From positions 21,228-85,227 of the forward strand of contig JAFRGL010000018.1 of the NCBI GenBank assembly GCA_017433825.1: a stretch of DNA of 64,000 nt, in the 5' to 3' direction. A model generated the notes under the pieces. The model was not told the origin of the DNA. It worked only from the letters and a program-made list of their open reading frames with translations, and searched no databases. Position numbers and translations under genes: made by a program. Shown here one piece after another: positions 1-7,927 of the stretch. This DNA comes from Eubacterium sp. Lineage in GTDB: Bacteria > Bacillota > Clostridia > Lachnospirales > Lachnospiraceae. How positions within the stretch are numbered: the first letter of the stretch is position 1; every line of letters begins with the position of its first letter.

Positions 1-197
1 ACACGAAGTCCCGCACTGGAGATATAGGCCAGTTTTTCCATGTCCAGTACCACAGGCGATCCTGCGTGTTCCTGCGCGGCAGCCAGGATTTCCTCCTCTG
101 CCGCCGCCGCGTTTGTGGAATCAATACGGCCGAAAAGCCTGATGGTAAGCGTTCCTTTTTCAAATACAGATTCAATGAGTTTATTGTTGTCCGGCAT
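1..197 (-). CDS. STAS-domain protein (anti-sigma factor antagonist-like), partial
   Basis: Only the first 65 codons are present; the gene runs off the left edge. The start at 197 follows a GAGGA ribosome site. The visible part has a beta-strand reading TLTIRLFGRID, a helix rich in Ala and Glu, then VVLDMEKL followed by ISSAGLR. This is the conserved core of STAS domains of the SpoIIAA/RsbV type, where the serine equivalent to Ser61 here is phosphorylated by a partner anti-sigma kinase. It probably binds a kinase or anti-sigma factor in the cytoplasm. The partner is not in the window, so whether it serves a sigma factor switch or another PP2C/kinase module cannot be told. Confidence 0.8.
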   Translation of the reverse strand, partial: MPDNNKLIESVFEKGTLTIRLFGRIDSTNAAAAEEEILAAAQEHAGSPVVLDMEKLAYISSAGLR

Positions 198-242
198 CGT
201 TCCTCGCACCTTTCCGCTGTTTATTTTAAAATGATCCTGTTT

Positions 243-251
243 ATTATACCA
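243..251 (-). promoter_or_regulatory. Extended -10 promoter for the STAS gene
   Basis: On the minus strand the sequence TGG TATAAT is an extended -10 element, about 45 bases upstream of the STAS start codon at 197. No good -35 hexamer lies at 17 bases spacing, which fits an extended -10 promoter. Confidence 0.45.
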
Positions 252-324
252 TAAAAGAGCCCTTCGGGAATATGCAAAATAGCGGCTTTTACACTGTATT
301 TTGCGGTTTGCCGCAGAGCTTGGG

Positions 325-371
325 CAAAGGCGCTGCGCTTTGTTGACAACCCTGCGGGTAAATGCTACGCT
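325..371 (+). promoter_or_regulatory. Putative promoter with abutting inverted repeat, upstream of PFOR
   Basis: TTGACA at 343-348 is followed after 17 bases by TACGCT at 366-371, a full -35 with a weak -10. An inverted repeat with CAAAG/CTTTG outer arms (325-342) directly abuts the -35 and could be an operator. The PFOR start codon lies about 50 bases downstream. Confidence 0.4.
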
Positions 372-422
372 GTGAACGGAATTATTCATTTTTGCATAAA
401 AACGCACGGGAGGAATTCTTTC

Positions 423-3400
423 ATGTCAGAACGAACTGTAATGGTCTGCGACGGAAATGAAGCTGCTGCGTACTGCGCCTACGCCTTCTCGGAGGTTGCG
501 GCCATTTACCCGATTACCCCCTCTTCCCCCATGGCCGAGAAGACGGACGAGTGGTCCGCCGCCGGCAGGAAGAACCTTTATACCCAGCCGGTCAACCTGG
601 TGGAAATGCAGTCGGAGGCCGGCGCCATCGGCGCAATGCACGGCGCCCTGGAATCCGGGTCCCTGGCCGTCACCTTTACCTCTTCCCAGGGACTGATGCT
701 GATGATACCGGTCATGCACCGCATCAGCGGCACCAGGCAGCCGGCGGTCATCCATGTGGCCTCCCGGACCGTGGGCACCCACGCCATGTCCATCTTCGGC
801 GATCATTCCGACGTCATGAACTGCCGCCAGACCGGCTTTGCCATGCTTTCCACCGGAAGCGTGCAGGAGGTCATGGATCTGGCCGGCGTGGCGCATCTGG
901 CCGCCATCCGTTCCCGGATCCCCTTCCTGCATTTCTTCGACGGCTTCCGCACCTCCCATGAAGTCCAGAAAATCCGCGCCATATCCTACGATGACTTCAG
1001 CGGTATGCTGGACTGGGCCGCTGTCAGAAGCTTCCGGGAAAGCGCTTTGAACCCCTATCATCCGTCCCTGCGAAACACGGTGCAGAACCCGGATGTGTAT
1101 TTCCAGTTCCGGGAAGCGAACAACCGCTTCTATGACGAACTGCCGGATACGGTGGAGGAATACATGGGGAAAATCAACGCCGTCACCGGCGAAGACTACC
1201 ATCTGTTCAATTACTACGGCGCGCCGGACGCGGAAAAGGTAATCGTGGCCATGGGCTCGGTTTCCGGTACCGCCAGGGAAGTGGTGGCCGCGGAAAACGC
1301 CGCAAGGGGCAAAACCGGCTTCCTGCAGGTGCACCTGTTCAATCCCTTCTCCGCGAAATATTTCCTGGCCGCGCTGCCTGAAACCGTGAAGAAAATCGCG
1401 GTGCTTGACCGCTGCAAGGAAATGGGCGCCGCCGGCGAGCCTTTATACCTTGCCGTGCTTTCCGCCTTTGCCAACAATAAAAACGCGCCTTATATTGTGG
1501 GCGGCCGCTACGGCCTGTCCTCCAAGGACGTGACCCCGGCCCAGATAAAGGCCGTGTTTGACCATCTGGACAGCGAAAACTGCTTCACCGGCTTTGCCGT
1601 GGGCATCGAAGACGACGTTACCTTCCGTTCGCTGCCGGTGAATTTTTCTTATACCATCCGCCATCCCGGTATGGTAAGCTGCAAATTCTGGGGTCTGGGC
1701 AGCGACGGCACCGTAGGCGCCAATAAAAACTCCATCAAAATCATCGGTGAAAACACCGGTCTATATACCCAGGCGTATTTCGAATACGATACGAAGAAAT
1801 CCTTCGGCATCACCAGGAGCCACCTGCGGTTCGGCAGCGAGCCGATCCTGGGCTCTTACCTGGTCTCCGACGCGGATTTCATCGCCTGCCACAACCAGTC
1901 CTTCCCGGAGAAATACGACATTGTCTCCGAGCTGAAGGAAGGCGGCACCTTCCTTCTGAACTGCAGCTGGAAGGACGAGGAAATCGAAGAAAACCTGCCG
2001 CCGGCCATGCGCCGAATGCTGGCGGAGAAAAATGCCCGCTTCTATGTGATTGACGCGAATGCCGTATCCGGCCGTCTGGGCCTGGGCGACCACGCCAGCA
2101 TGGTGCTGCAGGCGGCCTTCTTCGCGCTGGCGGACATCATTCCCATGGAAGAGGCCGTCTCCTACATGAAGGCTGCCGCCGAGAAATCCTTCGGCAAAAA
2201 AGGCGATACCGTGGTGCAGATGAACCTGAAGGCCATCGACGCCGGCGTCTCCGGCTTCCGCCGCTTTATGATTCCCGACAGCTGGAAAACCGCGCAGGAA
2301 CCTGCGGAAACGGCCGCCGGTGCCGCCGATGAGCCGGATTTCATCAGAAATATCCTGCGGCCCTTAAACGCCTTAAAGGGCGACCTGCTGCCCGTATCCG
2401 CCTTTGCCGGATACGAGGACGGCACCATGCCTTTAGGTACCACCGCCTATGAGAAAAGAGGCATCGCCACCCGGCTTCCCGTCTGGGACAGCACCGCCTG
2501 TGTCCAGTGCGGCCGCTGCTCCTTCGTCTGCCCCCATGCAGTCATCCGGCCTTACCTTCTGGATGAAAACGAAAAGAAAAAAGCCCCCGCGGACTTTATA
2601 AGCGTACCGGCGAACGGCCTGAAGGATGACAGGCAGCTTTATTTCTCCCTGCAGATCAGCACCATGGACTGCACCGGCTGCGGCAGCTGCGTCAGTGTCT
2701 GCCCGCTCTCAGGCAAAGCATTGAAAATGGAGCCCGTAACGGAGAAGCTGTCCGTCACCCCGGCCTGGCGGTACGGCCTGAAGCTTTCCGACAAGGGGGA
2801 TGTCTTCCCCGCAAATACGGTAAAGGGCAGCCAGTTCAGACAGCCCTTATGCGAATTCTCCGGCGCCTGTGCAGGCTGCGGGGAAACGCCTTACGCAAAG
2901 CTTCTGACCCAGCTTTTCGGCGACCGTATGTACTGGGCAAACGCCACCGGCTGCTCCCAGGCCTGGGGCGCCGCCATGCCCTCCATCCCTTATACGGTAA
3001 GCAAGGAAGGCAGGGGGCCGGCCTGGAGCAATTCCCTGTTTGAGAACAACGCGGAATTCTGTCTGGGCATGTATCTGTCCGTCAAGCAGCAGAGGTACAA
3101 AACCCGGGCCTTCGTCGAAGAGCTTTCCTCTCTTCTGGCTTCAGGCGGCACCAATACGAAAGATCCCGCCGCGGCGGAAGCGCTGCAGAAGGCGGTCGCC
3201 GGCTGGCTTTATACGTTTTCCGACGTAAATGCCTCCATGCCCGCCTCCAAAGAACTGGAAAGGACGCTGCGGGCCACGGAGCTTACCGGTGAACGGGCTG
3301 CAGAGCTGAAAATGCTGATCTTAAGGCATCCGGAACACATGGCGAAACAGCCGGTGTGGATGTTCGGCGGCGACGGCTGGGCCTACGATATCGGCTTCGG

Positions 3401-3986
3401 CGGCCTGGACCACGTCATTTCCATGGGGGAAGACATCAACGTGTTCATCGTGGACACGGAGGTGTATTCCAACACCGGCGGCCAGAGCAGCAAAGCTACG
3501 CCTTTAGGCGCAGTGGCCCAGTTTGCTTCCTCCGGCAAGAAAACCGGCAAGAAGGACCTGGGCAAGATGATGATGACCTACGGAAACTGCTATGTGGCCA
3601 GTGTGGCCATGGGCGCCGATATGAACCAGCTTTTAAAGGCCATCACAGAGGCGGAAGCCTATCCCGGCCCCTCCGTTATCATTGCCTATGCGCCGTGCAT
3701 CAACCACGGGATTAAAGCCGGCATGGACAGCGCGCAGGCGGAAATGAAACGGGCAGTGCAGGCCGGCTACTGGCCGTTATACCGTTACAACCCGGCAAAT
3801 AAAGATCATCCCTTCACACTGGATTCGAAGGCGCCGAATCTTCCCTACCTCGACTTCCTAGACGGCGAGGTCCGCTACTCTTCCCTGTACCGCACCTTCC
3901 CGAAAAACGCAGAAAAGCTTTTCCGGCAGGCGGAAAAGGAAGCGAAAGAACGCTACGAATACTACAAAAAGCTTTCCGAAGAATAA
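423..3986 (+). CDS. nifJ: Pyruvate:ferredoxin (flavodoxin) oxidoreductase
   Basis: Single-chain cytoplasmic enzyme of 1187 residues that converts pyruvate and CoA to acetyl-CoA and CO2 and reduces ferredoxin or flavodoxin, a central step in clostridial fermentation. The N-terminus shows the pyruvate-binding signature AAIYPITPSSPMAE. Two 4Fe-4S motifs follow, CVQCGRC near residue 693 and CTGCGSC near 750. The C-terminal TPP domain has CAGCGETPY, GGDGWAYD near 981 and YSNTGGQSSKATP. Length and domain order match the family. An in-frame start at 372 exists, but the ATG at 423 has a strong GGGAGG site and begins at the conserved N-terminus, so 423 is preferred. It is monocistronic, ending in an intrinsic terminator. 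Confidence 0.97.
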   Translation: MSERTVMVCDGNEAAAYCAYAFSEVAAIYPITPSSPMAEKTDEWSAAGRKNLYTQPVNLVEMQSEAGAIGAMHGALESGSLAVTFTSSQGLMLMIPVMHRISGTRQPAVIHVASRTVGTHAMSIFGDHSDVMNCRQTGFAMLSTGSVQEVMDLAGVAHLAAIRSRIPFLHFFDGFRTSHEVQKIRAISYDDFSGMLDWAAVRSFRESALNPYHPSLRNTVQNPDVYFQFREANNRFYDELPDTVEEYMGKINAVTGEDYHLFNYYGAPDAEKVIVAMGSVSGTAREVVAAENAARGKTGFLQVHLFNPFSAKYFLAALPETVKKIAVLDRCKEMGAAGEPLYLAVLSAFANNKNAPYIVGGRYGLSSKDVTPAQIKAVFDHLDSENCFTGFAVGIEDDVTFRSLPVNFSYTIRHPGMVSCKFWGLGSDGTVGANKNSIKIIGENTGLYTQAYFEYDTKKSFGITRSHLRFGSEPILGSYLVSDADFIACHNQSFPEKYDIVSELKEGGTFLLNCSWKDEEIEENLPPAMRRMLAEKNARFYVIDANAVSGRLGLGDHASMVLQAAFFALADIIPMEEAVSYMKAAAEKSFGKKGDTVVQMNLKAIDAGVSGFRRFMIPDSWKTAQEPAETAAGAADEPDFIRNILRPLNALKGDLLPVSAFAGYEDGTMPLGTTAYEKRGIATRLPVWDSTACVQCGRCSFVCPHAVIRPYLLDENEKKKAPADFISVPANGLKDDRQLYFSLQISTMDCTGCGSCVSVCPLSGKALKMEPVTEKLSVTPAWRYGLKLSDKGDVFPANTVKGSQFRQPLCEFSGACAGCGETPYAKLLTQLFGDRMYWANATGCSQAWGAAMPSIPYTVSKEGRGPAWSNSLFENNAEFCLGMYLSVKQQRYKTRAFVEELSSLLASGGTNTKDPAAAEALQKAVAGWLYTFSDVNASMPASKELERTLRATELTGERAAELKMLILRHPEHMAKQPVWMFGGDGWAYDIGFGGLDHVISMGEDINVFIVDTEVYSNTGGQSSKATPLGAVAQFASSGKKTGKKDLGKMMMTYGNCYVASVAMGADMNQLLKAITEAEAYPGPSVIIAYAPCINHGIKAGMDSAQAEMKRAVQAGYWPLYRYNPANKDHPFTLDSKAPNLPYLDFLDGEVRYSSLYRTFPKNAEKLFRQAEKEAKERYEYYKKLSEE

Positions 3987-3987
3987 T

Positions 3988-4009
3988 AAAAGGGCCGAAA
4001 GGCCCTTTT
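3988..4009. terminator. Bidirectional intrinsic terminator
   Basis: AAAAGGGCC, a GAAA loop and GGCCCTTTT form a 9 bp stem with A/T tracts on both sides, between the converging PFOR and 5'-nucleotidase-like genes. It can serve both strands. Confidence 0.85.
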
Positions 4010-4037
4010 GTTATTCCTTATAAAGTGTTTGCCTGTA

Positions 4038-5834
4038 TCAGCCGCCTGTGATGACAATCCTGCCCTGGCCATAAGGATCCGCATACTCTTCCGGAACGGT
4101 TCCTCCCAGCTCGGCAAGATAATCGGCAATGACATGCGTATCTGCTTTCACACAGTTCAGAATGACCTTATCCCCGTTAAAGAACGTAATGCCGTCCCCC
4201 TCATCCAGAATATTATATTCCGTACTGGCGACTGTGTAGGTTTTTTCCGGATCCAGCGGTTCATTCCCCACCATGACATTTTTCACGCGGCGTTCTCCTT
4301 CGATGCCTGTGCACATGTTGCTGCCGTCCGCCTGGCATCCGCTGGGTATGGAAACGTCAACCTCATAAGACAGGCCGGACACCTGCATGAAAGCGCCGAT
4401 TTCCGAAGGAAGGGCCCTGGCACCCCATTCCAGGGTATCCAGTATCTGCTGCCCGGTAGCTTCTATTACAACAAGGTAGTTGCCGAAGGGCATGATATCC
4501 ACCGCTTCACCGTAGGTAATATCGCCCTTCGCGATATCTTTCCGAATGCCGCCGCCGCCCATAATGCAGATGTCAGCCTCACCCTGGCTTCTGAAGGCAT
4601 CCGTAATGAAATCGCCCAGATTGGTTTCCGCCCGGCGTACCATCCGGACAGGATTGCCGGAAGCATCCTTTTCCTCAGGATCGTTGATGGTCAGGACGAA
4701 ATCCGTATAGCCCACAACCTGGTTCAGCACTTCATTCATCCTGCCTTCCATTTCCGCAGCCTTTTCGGTTATTTCATTGGAAATTCCGAAAAGCTTTGCC
4801 GCGCTTTCCTTGTTCGGCCAGCTCCAGATTCCGGTATTGTAAATACCCTTCTCCGGGGAAATGAAACTGTAGCCGATGCACTCCAGCTTCGTGCCCACTG
4901 CGGACCGGACGACATTTTCGCCGTCCTTGTTTTTCATAACCACCTGGTCGGTGTCATGGCTGTGGCCGTCCAGGAAAACATCAATGCCGTTTGTATGGGA
5001 AATAACATCATCGTAGGTCCATGGTGAGAACGCGGCAGCGTTGCCCAGATGGCCCATGACATAGACGTAATCCGCGCCTTCCGCCCGCGCCTCGTTCACG
5101 GCTTTCTGTACAGCTTCATACACCGCGTCACCGGTTTCATCCTGCAGGAAGCCGTAGATGAACTGCCCGTTTTCATCCTGAAAGTATTTCGGCGTGGAAG
5201 AAGTAATGGTTTTCGGCGTCGTCACTCCCACAAACGCAATCTTCATTCCGGCCGCTTCCATGATGATATAAGGCGCAAATACCAGTTCGCCTTCCCGGTT
5301 GAAATTACAGCTGATATAGGGGAAATCTGCCATCTCCGCCAGATGCAGGAACTGCTCCATACCAAAGTCATACTCATGATTGCCCGGGATTGCCACGTCG
5401 AATCCGGCCTCATTCATCAGTTCAATCACCGCTTCGCCCCTGGTCAGGGAGCCGATGGCTCCGCCCTGCACCGCGTCGCCGTCATCCACCAGGATTGTGG
5501 TATAGCCTTCGTTTTCCAGTCTCTGTCTTACCTGTACCAGGCCCGCCAGGGTAAAACCGTCCTCCACACCGCAGTGGATGTCGCTGGTGAAAAGGATGAC
5601 CACCTCGCCGTTTTTCTCTGCGGTTCCGGCAGGTTCTTCCGGCACCTCCGCAGGAACACTGCTTTCTGAGGCTTCTTCCCTGGTGCTGACCGATGATACT
5701 TCCGCCTCCTGCACGCTGCTGCTTTTTTCAGCGGTGTCATTATCATTTTCCGGGCTGCAGGCCGCGGCCGCAAACAGCATAACTGCCGCAAGCCCCGCTG
5801 CCGTTATTTTTTTCAGTACATTGCTGCTTCTCAT
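4038..5834 (-). CDS. 5'-nucleotidase / metallophosphoesterase family lipoprotein
   Basis: 598 residues. A lipoprotein signal ends in a lipobox with Cys near residue 26 (FAAAAC), followed by an acidic, Ser-rich linker. The calcineurin-like metallophosphoesterase domain follows: TSDIHCG, DDGDAVQG and GNHEYDFG carry the dinuclear metal ligands, and GHLGN and DGHSHD the later ones. The C-terminal half, with VRRAETNLGDFITDA and MGGGGIRKDI, is the 5'-nucleotidase substrate-binding domain. UshA/YfkN-type enzymes hydrolyse nucleotides or cyclic nucleotides outside the membrane; the exact substrate cannot be read from sequence. The upstream MBL hydrolase ends 11 bases away, so the two form an operon. 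Confidence 0.93.
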   Translation of the reverse strand: MRSSNVLKKITAAGLAAVMLFAAAACSPENDNDTAEKSSSVQEAEVSSVSTREEASESSVPAEVPEEPAGTAEKNGEVVILFTSDIHCGVEDGFTLAGLVQVRQRLENEGYTTILVDDGDAVQGGAIGSLTRGEAVIELMNEAGFDVAIPGNHEYDFGMEQFLHLAEMADFPYISCNFNREGELVFAPYIIMEAAGMKIAFVGVTTPKTITSSTPKYFQDENGQFIYGFLQDETGDAVYEAVQKAVNEARAEGADYVYVMGHLGNAAAFSPWTYDDVISHTNGIDVFLDGHSHDTDQVVMKNKDGENVVRSAVGTKLECIGYSFISPEKGIYNTGIWSWPNKESAAKLFGISNEITEKAAEMEGRMNEVLNQVVGYTDFVLTINDPEEKDASGNPVRMVRRAETNLGDFITDAFRSQGEADICIMGGGGIRKDIAKGDITYGEAVDIMPFGNYLVVIEATGQQILDTLEWGARALPSEIGAFMQVSGLSYEVDVSIPSGCQADGSNMCTGIEGERRVKNVMVGNEPLDPEKTYTVASTEYNILDEGDGITFFNGDKVILNCVKADTHVIADYLAELGGTVPEEYADPYGQGRIVITGG

Positions 5835-5845
5835 TTCAAAAACCT

Positions 5846-6664
5846 TTATTTCACTTTTTCTTCCGAATACAGCACGTTTCCGGGCTTGCCGTCAAGACGC
5901 ATCTCATCCTCGCCTATGGCATTCGCGGAATACATCCATTCGCCGATAACATGCACCCACAGGTGGGCGTCCTCGTGCGCCAGGACCCGGTCGCAGCTTT
6001 CCAGCACATTGTCGATAAGCTCCATGGTAAACTCGTATTTGCCGTGATTGCCCAGGATAGTATCGTACTGCGCATGACGGTCCTTCATTGCCTTCAGATA
6101 ATCCCGGTATTCGCTCACCGTGGAGGAATACTGGTCAAACAGCAGCACGTTGTCGTCGCAGGCATCCCCGATGATAAATGTCCGGTCCTCGGGAATCAGC
6201 GGGCAGACCATACCGGGGGTATGTCCCGGAAATGACAGAAGTTCCACCGTCACGCCGCCTAAATCCAGCACCGTATTCTCCGGCAGGTCCTCGAACACTT
6301 CTTCGGGAACCTGGTAGAAATCCTCCGGAACCAGGGACATTTTCAGGTGGTCCGAGAAAAATTCCGCCCGGAATTCCTTGCTTTTGTGCTTCTCAAAGAT
6401 GGGCATGTCGCCCTTCTTCATGTACACCTTCTCAAACCGGCCGGCACCGCCCAGATGGTCCATATGGCCGTGGCTTACCACCACCGTCAACGGAAGGTCC
6501 GTAACGCTTTCCACAAACTCTTTTAAGTTTCCTGCGCCTGTGCAGGTATCCAGAAGACAGGCTTTTTCTTCTCCCGTCACCAGATAGCAGGCCACCTCCA
6601 GAGCATCAATGATACGGTAAATATGCTCTGATATTTTCTCCGCGGTGAAATGATTCAAATCCAT
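5846..6664 (-). CDS. MBL-fold metallo-hydrolase
   Basis: 272 residues, cytoplasmic, no signal peptide. The metallo-beta-lactamase zinc motif HGHMDH is at residues 65-70, with further ligands in PGHTPGM and GDACDD and a late GNHGKYE. The fold is used by glyoxalases, lactonases, RNases and other hydrolases, and the sequence does not settle which reaction is catalysed. The start at 6664 has a GGAGGAG ribosome site. It is the first gene of a two-gene operon with the 5'-nucleotidase-like lipoprotein and is driven by a good sigma-A promoter in the divergent intergenic region. Confidence 0.88.
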   Translation of the reverse strand: MDLNHFTAEKISEHIYRIIDALEVACYLVTGEEKACLLDTCTGAGNLKEFVESVTDLPLTVVVSHGHMDHLGGAGRFEKVYMKKGDMPIFEKHKSKEFRAEFFSDHLKMSLVPEDFYQVPEEVFEDLPENTVLDLGGVTVELLSFPGHTPGMVCPLIPEDRTFIIGDACDDNVLLFDQYSSTVSEYRDYLKAMKDRHAQYDTILGNHGKYEFTMELIDNVLESCDRVLAHEDAHLWVHVIGEWMYSANAIGEDEMRLDGKPGNVLYSEEKVK

Positions 6665-6698
6665 AAATATATCTCCTCCTGATGTTGTTTTCTGTTAC

Positions 6699-6727
6699 AT
6701 TGTATCTGTTATACGGCGGAATTTCAA
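6699..6727 (-). promoter_or_regulatory. Sigma-A-type promoter for the MBL / 5'-nucleotidase operon
   Basis: On the minus strand, TTGAAA (6722-6727) and TACAAT (6699-6704) are separated by exactly 17 bases, about 35 bases upstream of the MBL start. Confidence 0.7.
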
Positions 6728-6760
6728 TATTTTCCCTTGCGCTTTTCCGTCCGTGCATGA

Positions 6761-6788
6761 TTGACAGGCTTTCATTTTGCAGTACAAT
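6761..6788 (+). promoter_or_regulatory. Sigma-A-type promoter for the aldo/keto reductase
   Basis: TTGACA (6761-6766) and TACAAT (6783-6788) with a 16-base spacer, about 38 bases upstream of the ATG at 6826. It is divergent from the MBL promoter. Confidence 0.75.
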
Positions 6789-6825
6789 GATGGTAAGAGA
6801 ACATCAGGAAAGGAAGAATATACAA

Positions 6826-7845
6826 ATGGAATACACCAAGCTGAAAGGAACCGGTCTGGAAGTGTCCCGCTTCTGCCTGGGAACCATGACCTTCGGGGAG
6901 CAGACGAGCGAAGAGGAAGCCGTAAAAATGGTGGACTATGCACTTGACGCCGGCGTGAATTTCTTTGATACGGCTGATGTCTATACCAAAGGCGCCAGCG
7001 AAAAAATCCTGGGCAAAGCCCTGGAAGGAAAACGGGAAGACGCCGTCATCGCCACCAAGGTGACCAATCCCCACGGACCGAAGCCCAACCAGTCCGGCCA
7101 GGGCAGGAAACACATCCTTACCAGCCTGGAAGAGAGCCTCCGGGCTTTGCGCACCGACTATATCGACGTTTATTACCTGCATCATCCGGAGGAGGATGTG
7201 CCGGCGGAGGAAATCATCGAAACCATGACCACGCTGGTCCGCAGCGGCAAAATCCGCTACTGGGGCTTAAGCAACTATGCCACCTGGCAGTGCTGCTCCT
7301 TCATCCACAAAGCCAGGGAAATGCATGCAGTCCCGCCTGTGGTTACCGAGAGCGTCTATAACCTGCTGACCCGGGGCATTGACGACGAAATGGTGCCCTT
7401 CCTGAAGGAATACCGCATGGGCCTTACCTGCTTTAACCCCATCGCGGCCGGGCTTCTGACCGGCAAGCATACGAGGAACAAACTGGCGGACAATTCCAGA
7501 CTGAAGGACAACTACGGCTACAACCTGCGCTACATCAATGACGCGAATATGGACGCCGTGGAAGCGCTGACGGGCATTGCCGCGGAAAACGGCATGAGCC
7601 TTCTGGAATTCTCCCTGCAGTGGCTTTTAAACCGCCCGGTGGTGGACAGCATCATCGTGGGCGCCAGCAAATTCGACCATGTGGTGCAGAACATCTCCCT
7701 GGCCTCGGAGAAGACGACGTTAAGCGATGCCGCCATGGACGCCTGCGACAAGGTCTGGGACAGCCTGCGCGGTCATTTCTTCAGCTACCACGCCAACGCG
7801 AAGCCGCCGGCAATGCCCCCGGCCGATAAGGAAAAGGAAGGCTGA
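6826..7845 (+). CDS. Aldo/keto reductase
   Basis: 339 residues, cytoplasmic NAD(P)H-dependent oxidoreductase of the AKR superfamily. It starts with the typical hairpin and LGTMTFG, then has the catalytic FFDTADVY (Asp and Tyr), the Lys in ATKV, and YYLHHPEED for the His. The cofactor-binding C-terminus contains LNRPVVDSIIVGAS. It resembles the AKR11/YajO-like branch. The open frame extends back to 6682, but the consensus promoter at 6761-6788 lies inside that extension and an AGGAAAGGAAG ribosome site precedes 6826, so the shorter start is chosen. The substrate is not predictable. Confidence 0.92.
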   Translation: MEYTKLKGTGLEVSRFCLGTMTFGEQTSEEEAVKMVDYALDAGVNFFDTADVYTKGASEKILGKALEGKREDAVIATKVTNPHGPKPNQSGQGRKHILTSLEESLRALRTDYIDVYYLHHPEEDVPAEEIIETMTTLVRSGKIRYWGLSNYATWQCCSFIHKAREMHAVPPVVTESVYNLLTRGIDDEMVPFLKEYRMGLTCFNPIAAGLLTGKHTRNKLADNSRLKDNYGYNLRYINDANMDAVEALTGIAAENGMSLLEFSLQWLLNRPVVDSIIVGASKFDHVVQNISLASEKTTLSDAAMDACDKVWDSLRGHFFSYHANAKPPAMPPADKEKEG

Positions 7846-7863
7846 CCATAAACGGAACAGTAC

Positions 7864-7908
7864 AAAAAAGAATTCCGGGACTGAACAATTCAGCCCGGAA
7901 TTCTTTTT
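7864..7908. terminator. Bidirectional intrinsic terminator
   Basis: A long stem AAAAAGAATTCCGGG / CCCGGAATTCTTTTT with an inner CTGA/TCAG stem lies between the aldo/keto reductase and the converging histidine kinase gene. Confidence 0.9.
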
Positions 7909-7927
7909 GCGGCAAAGACACGCCTTT

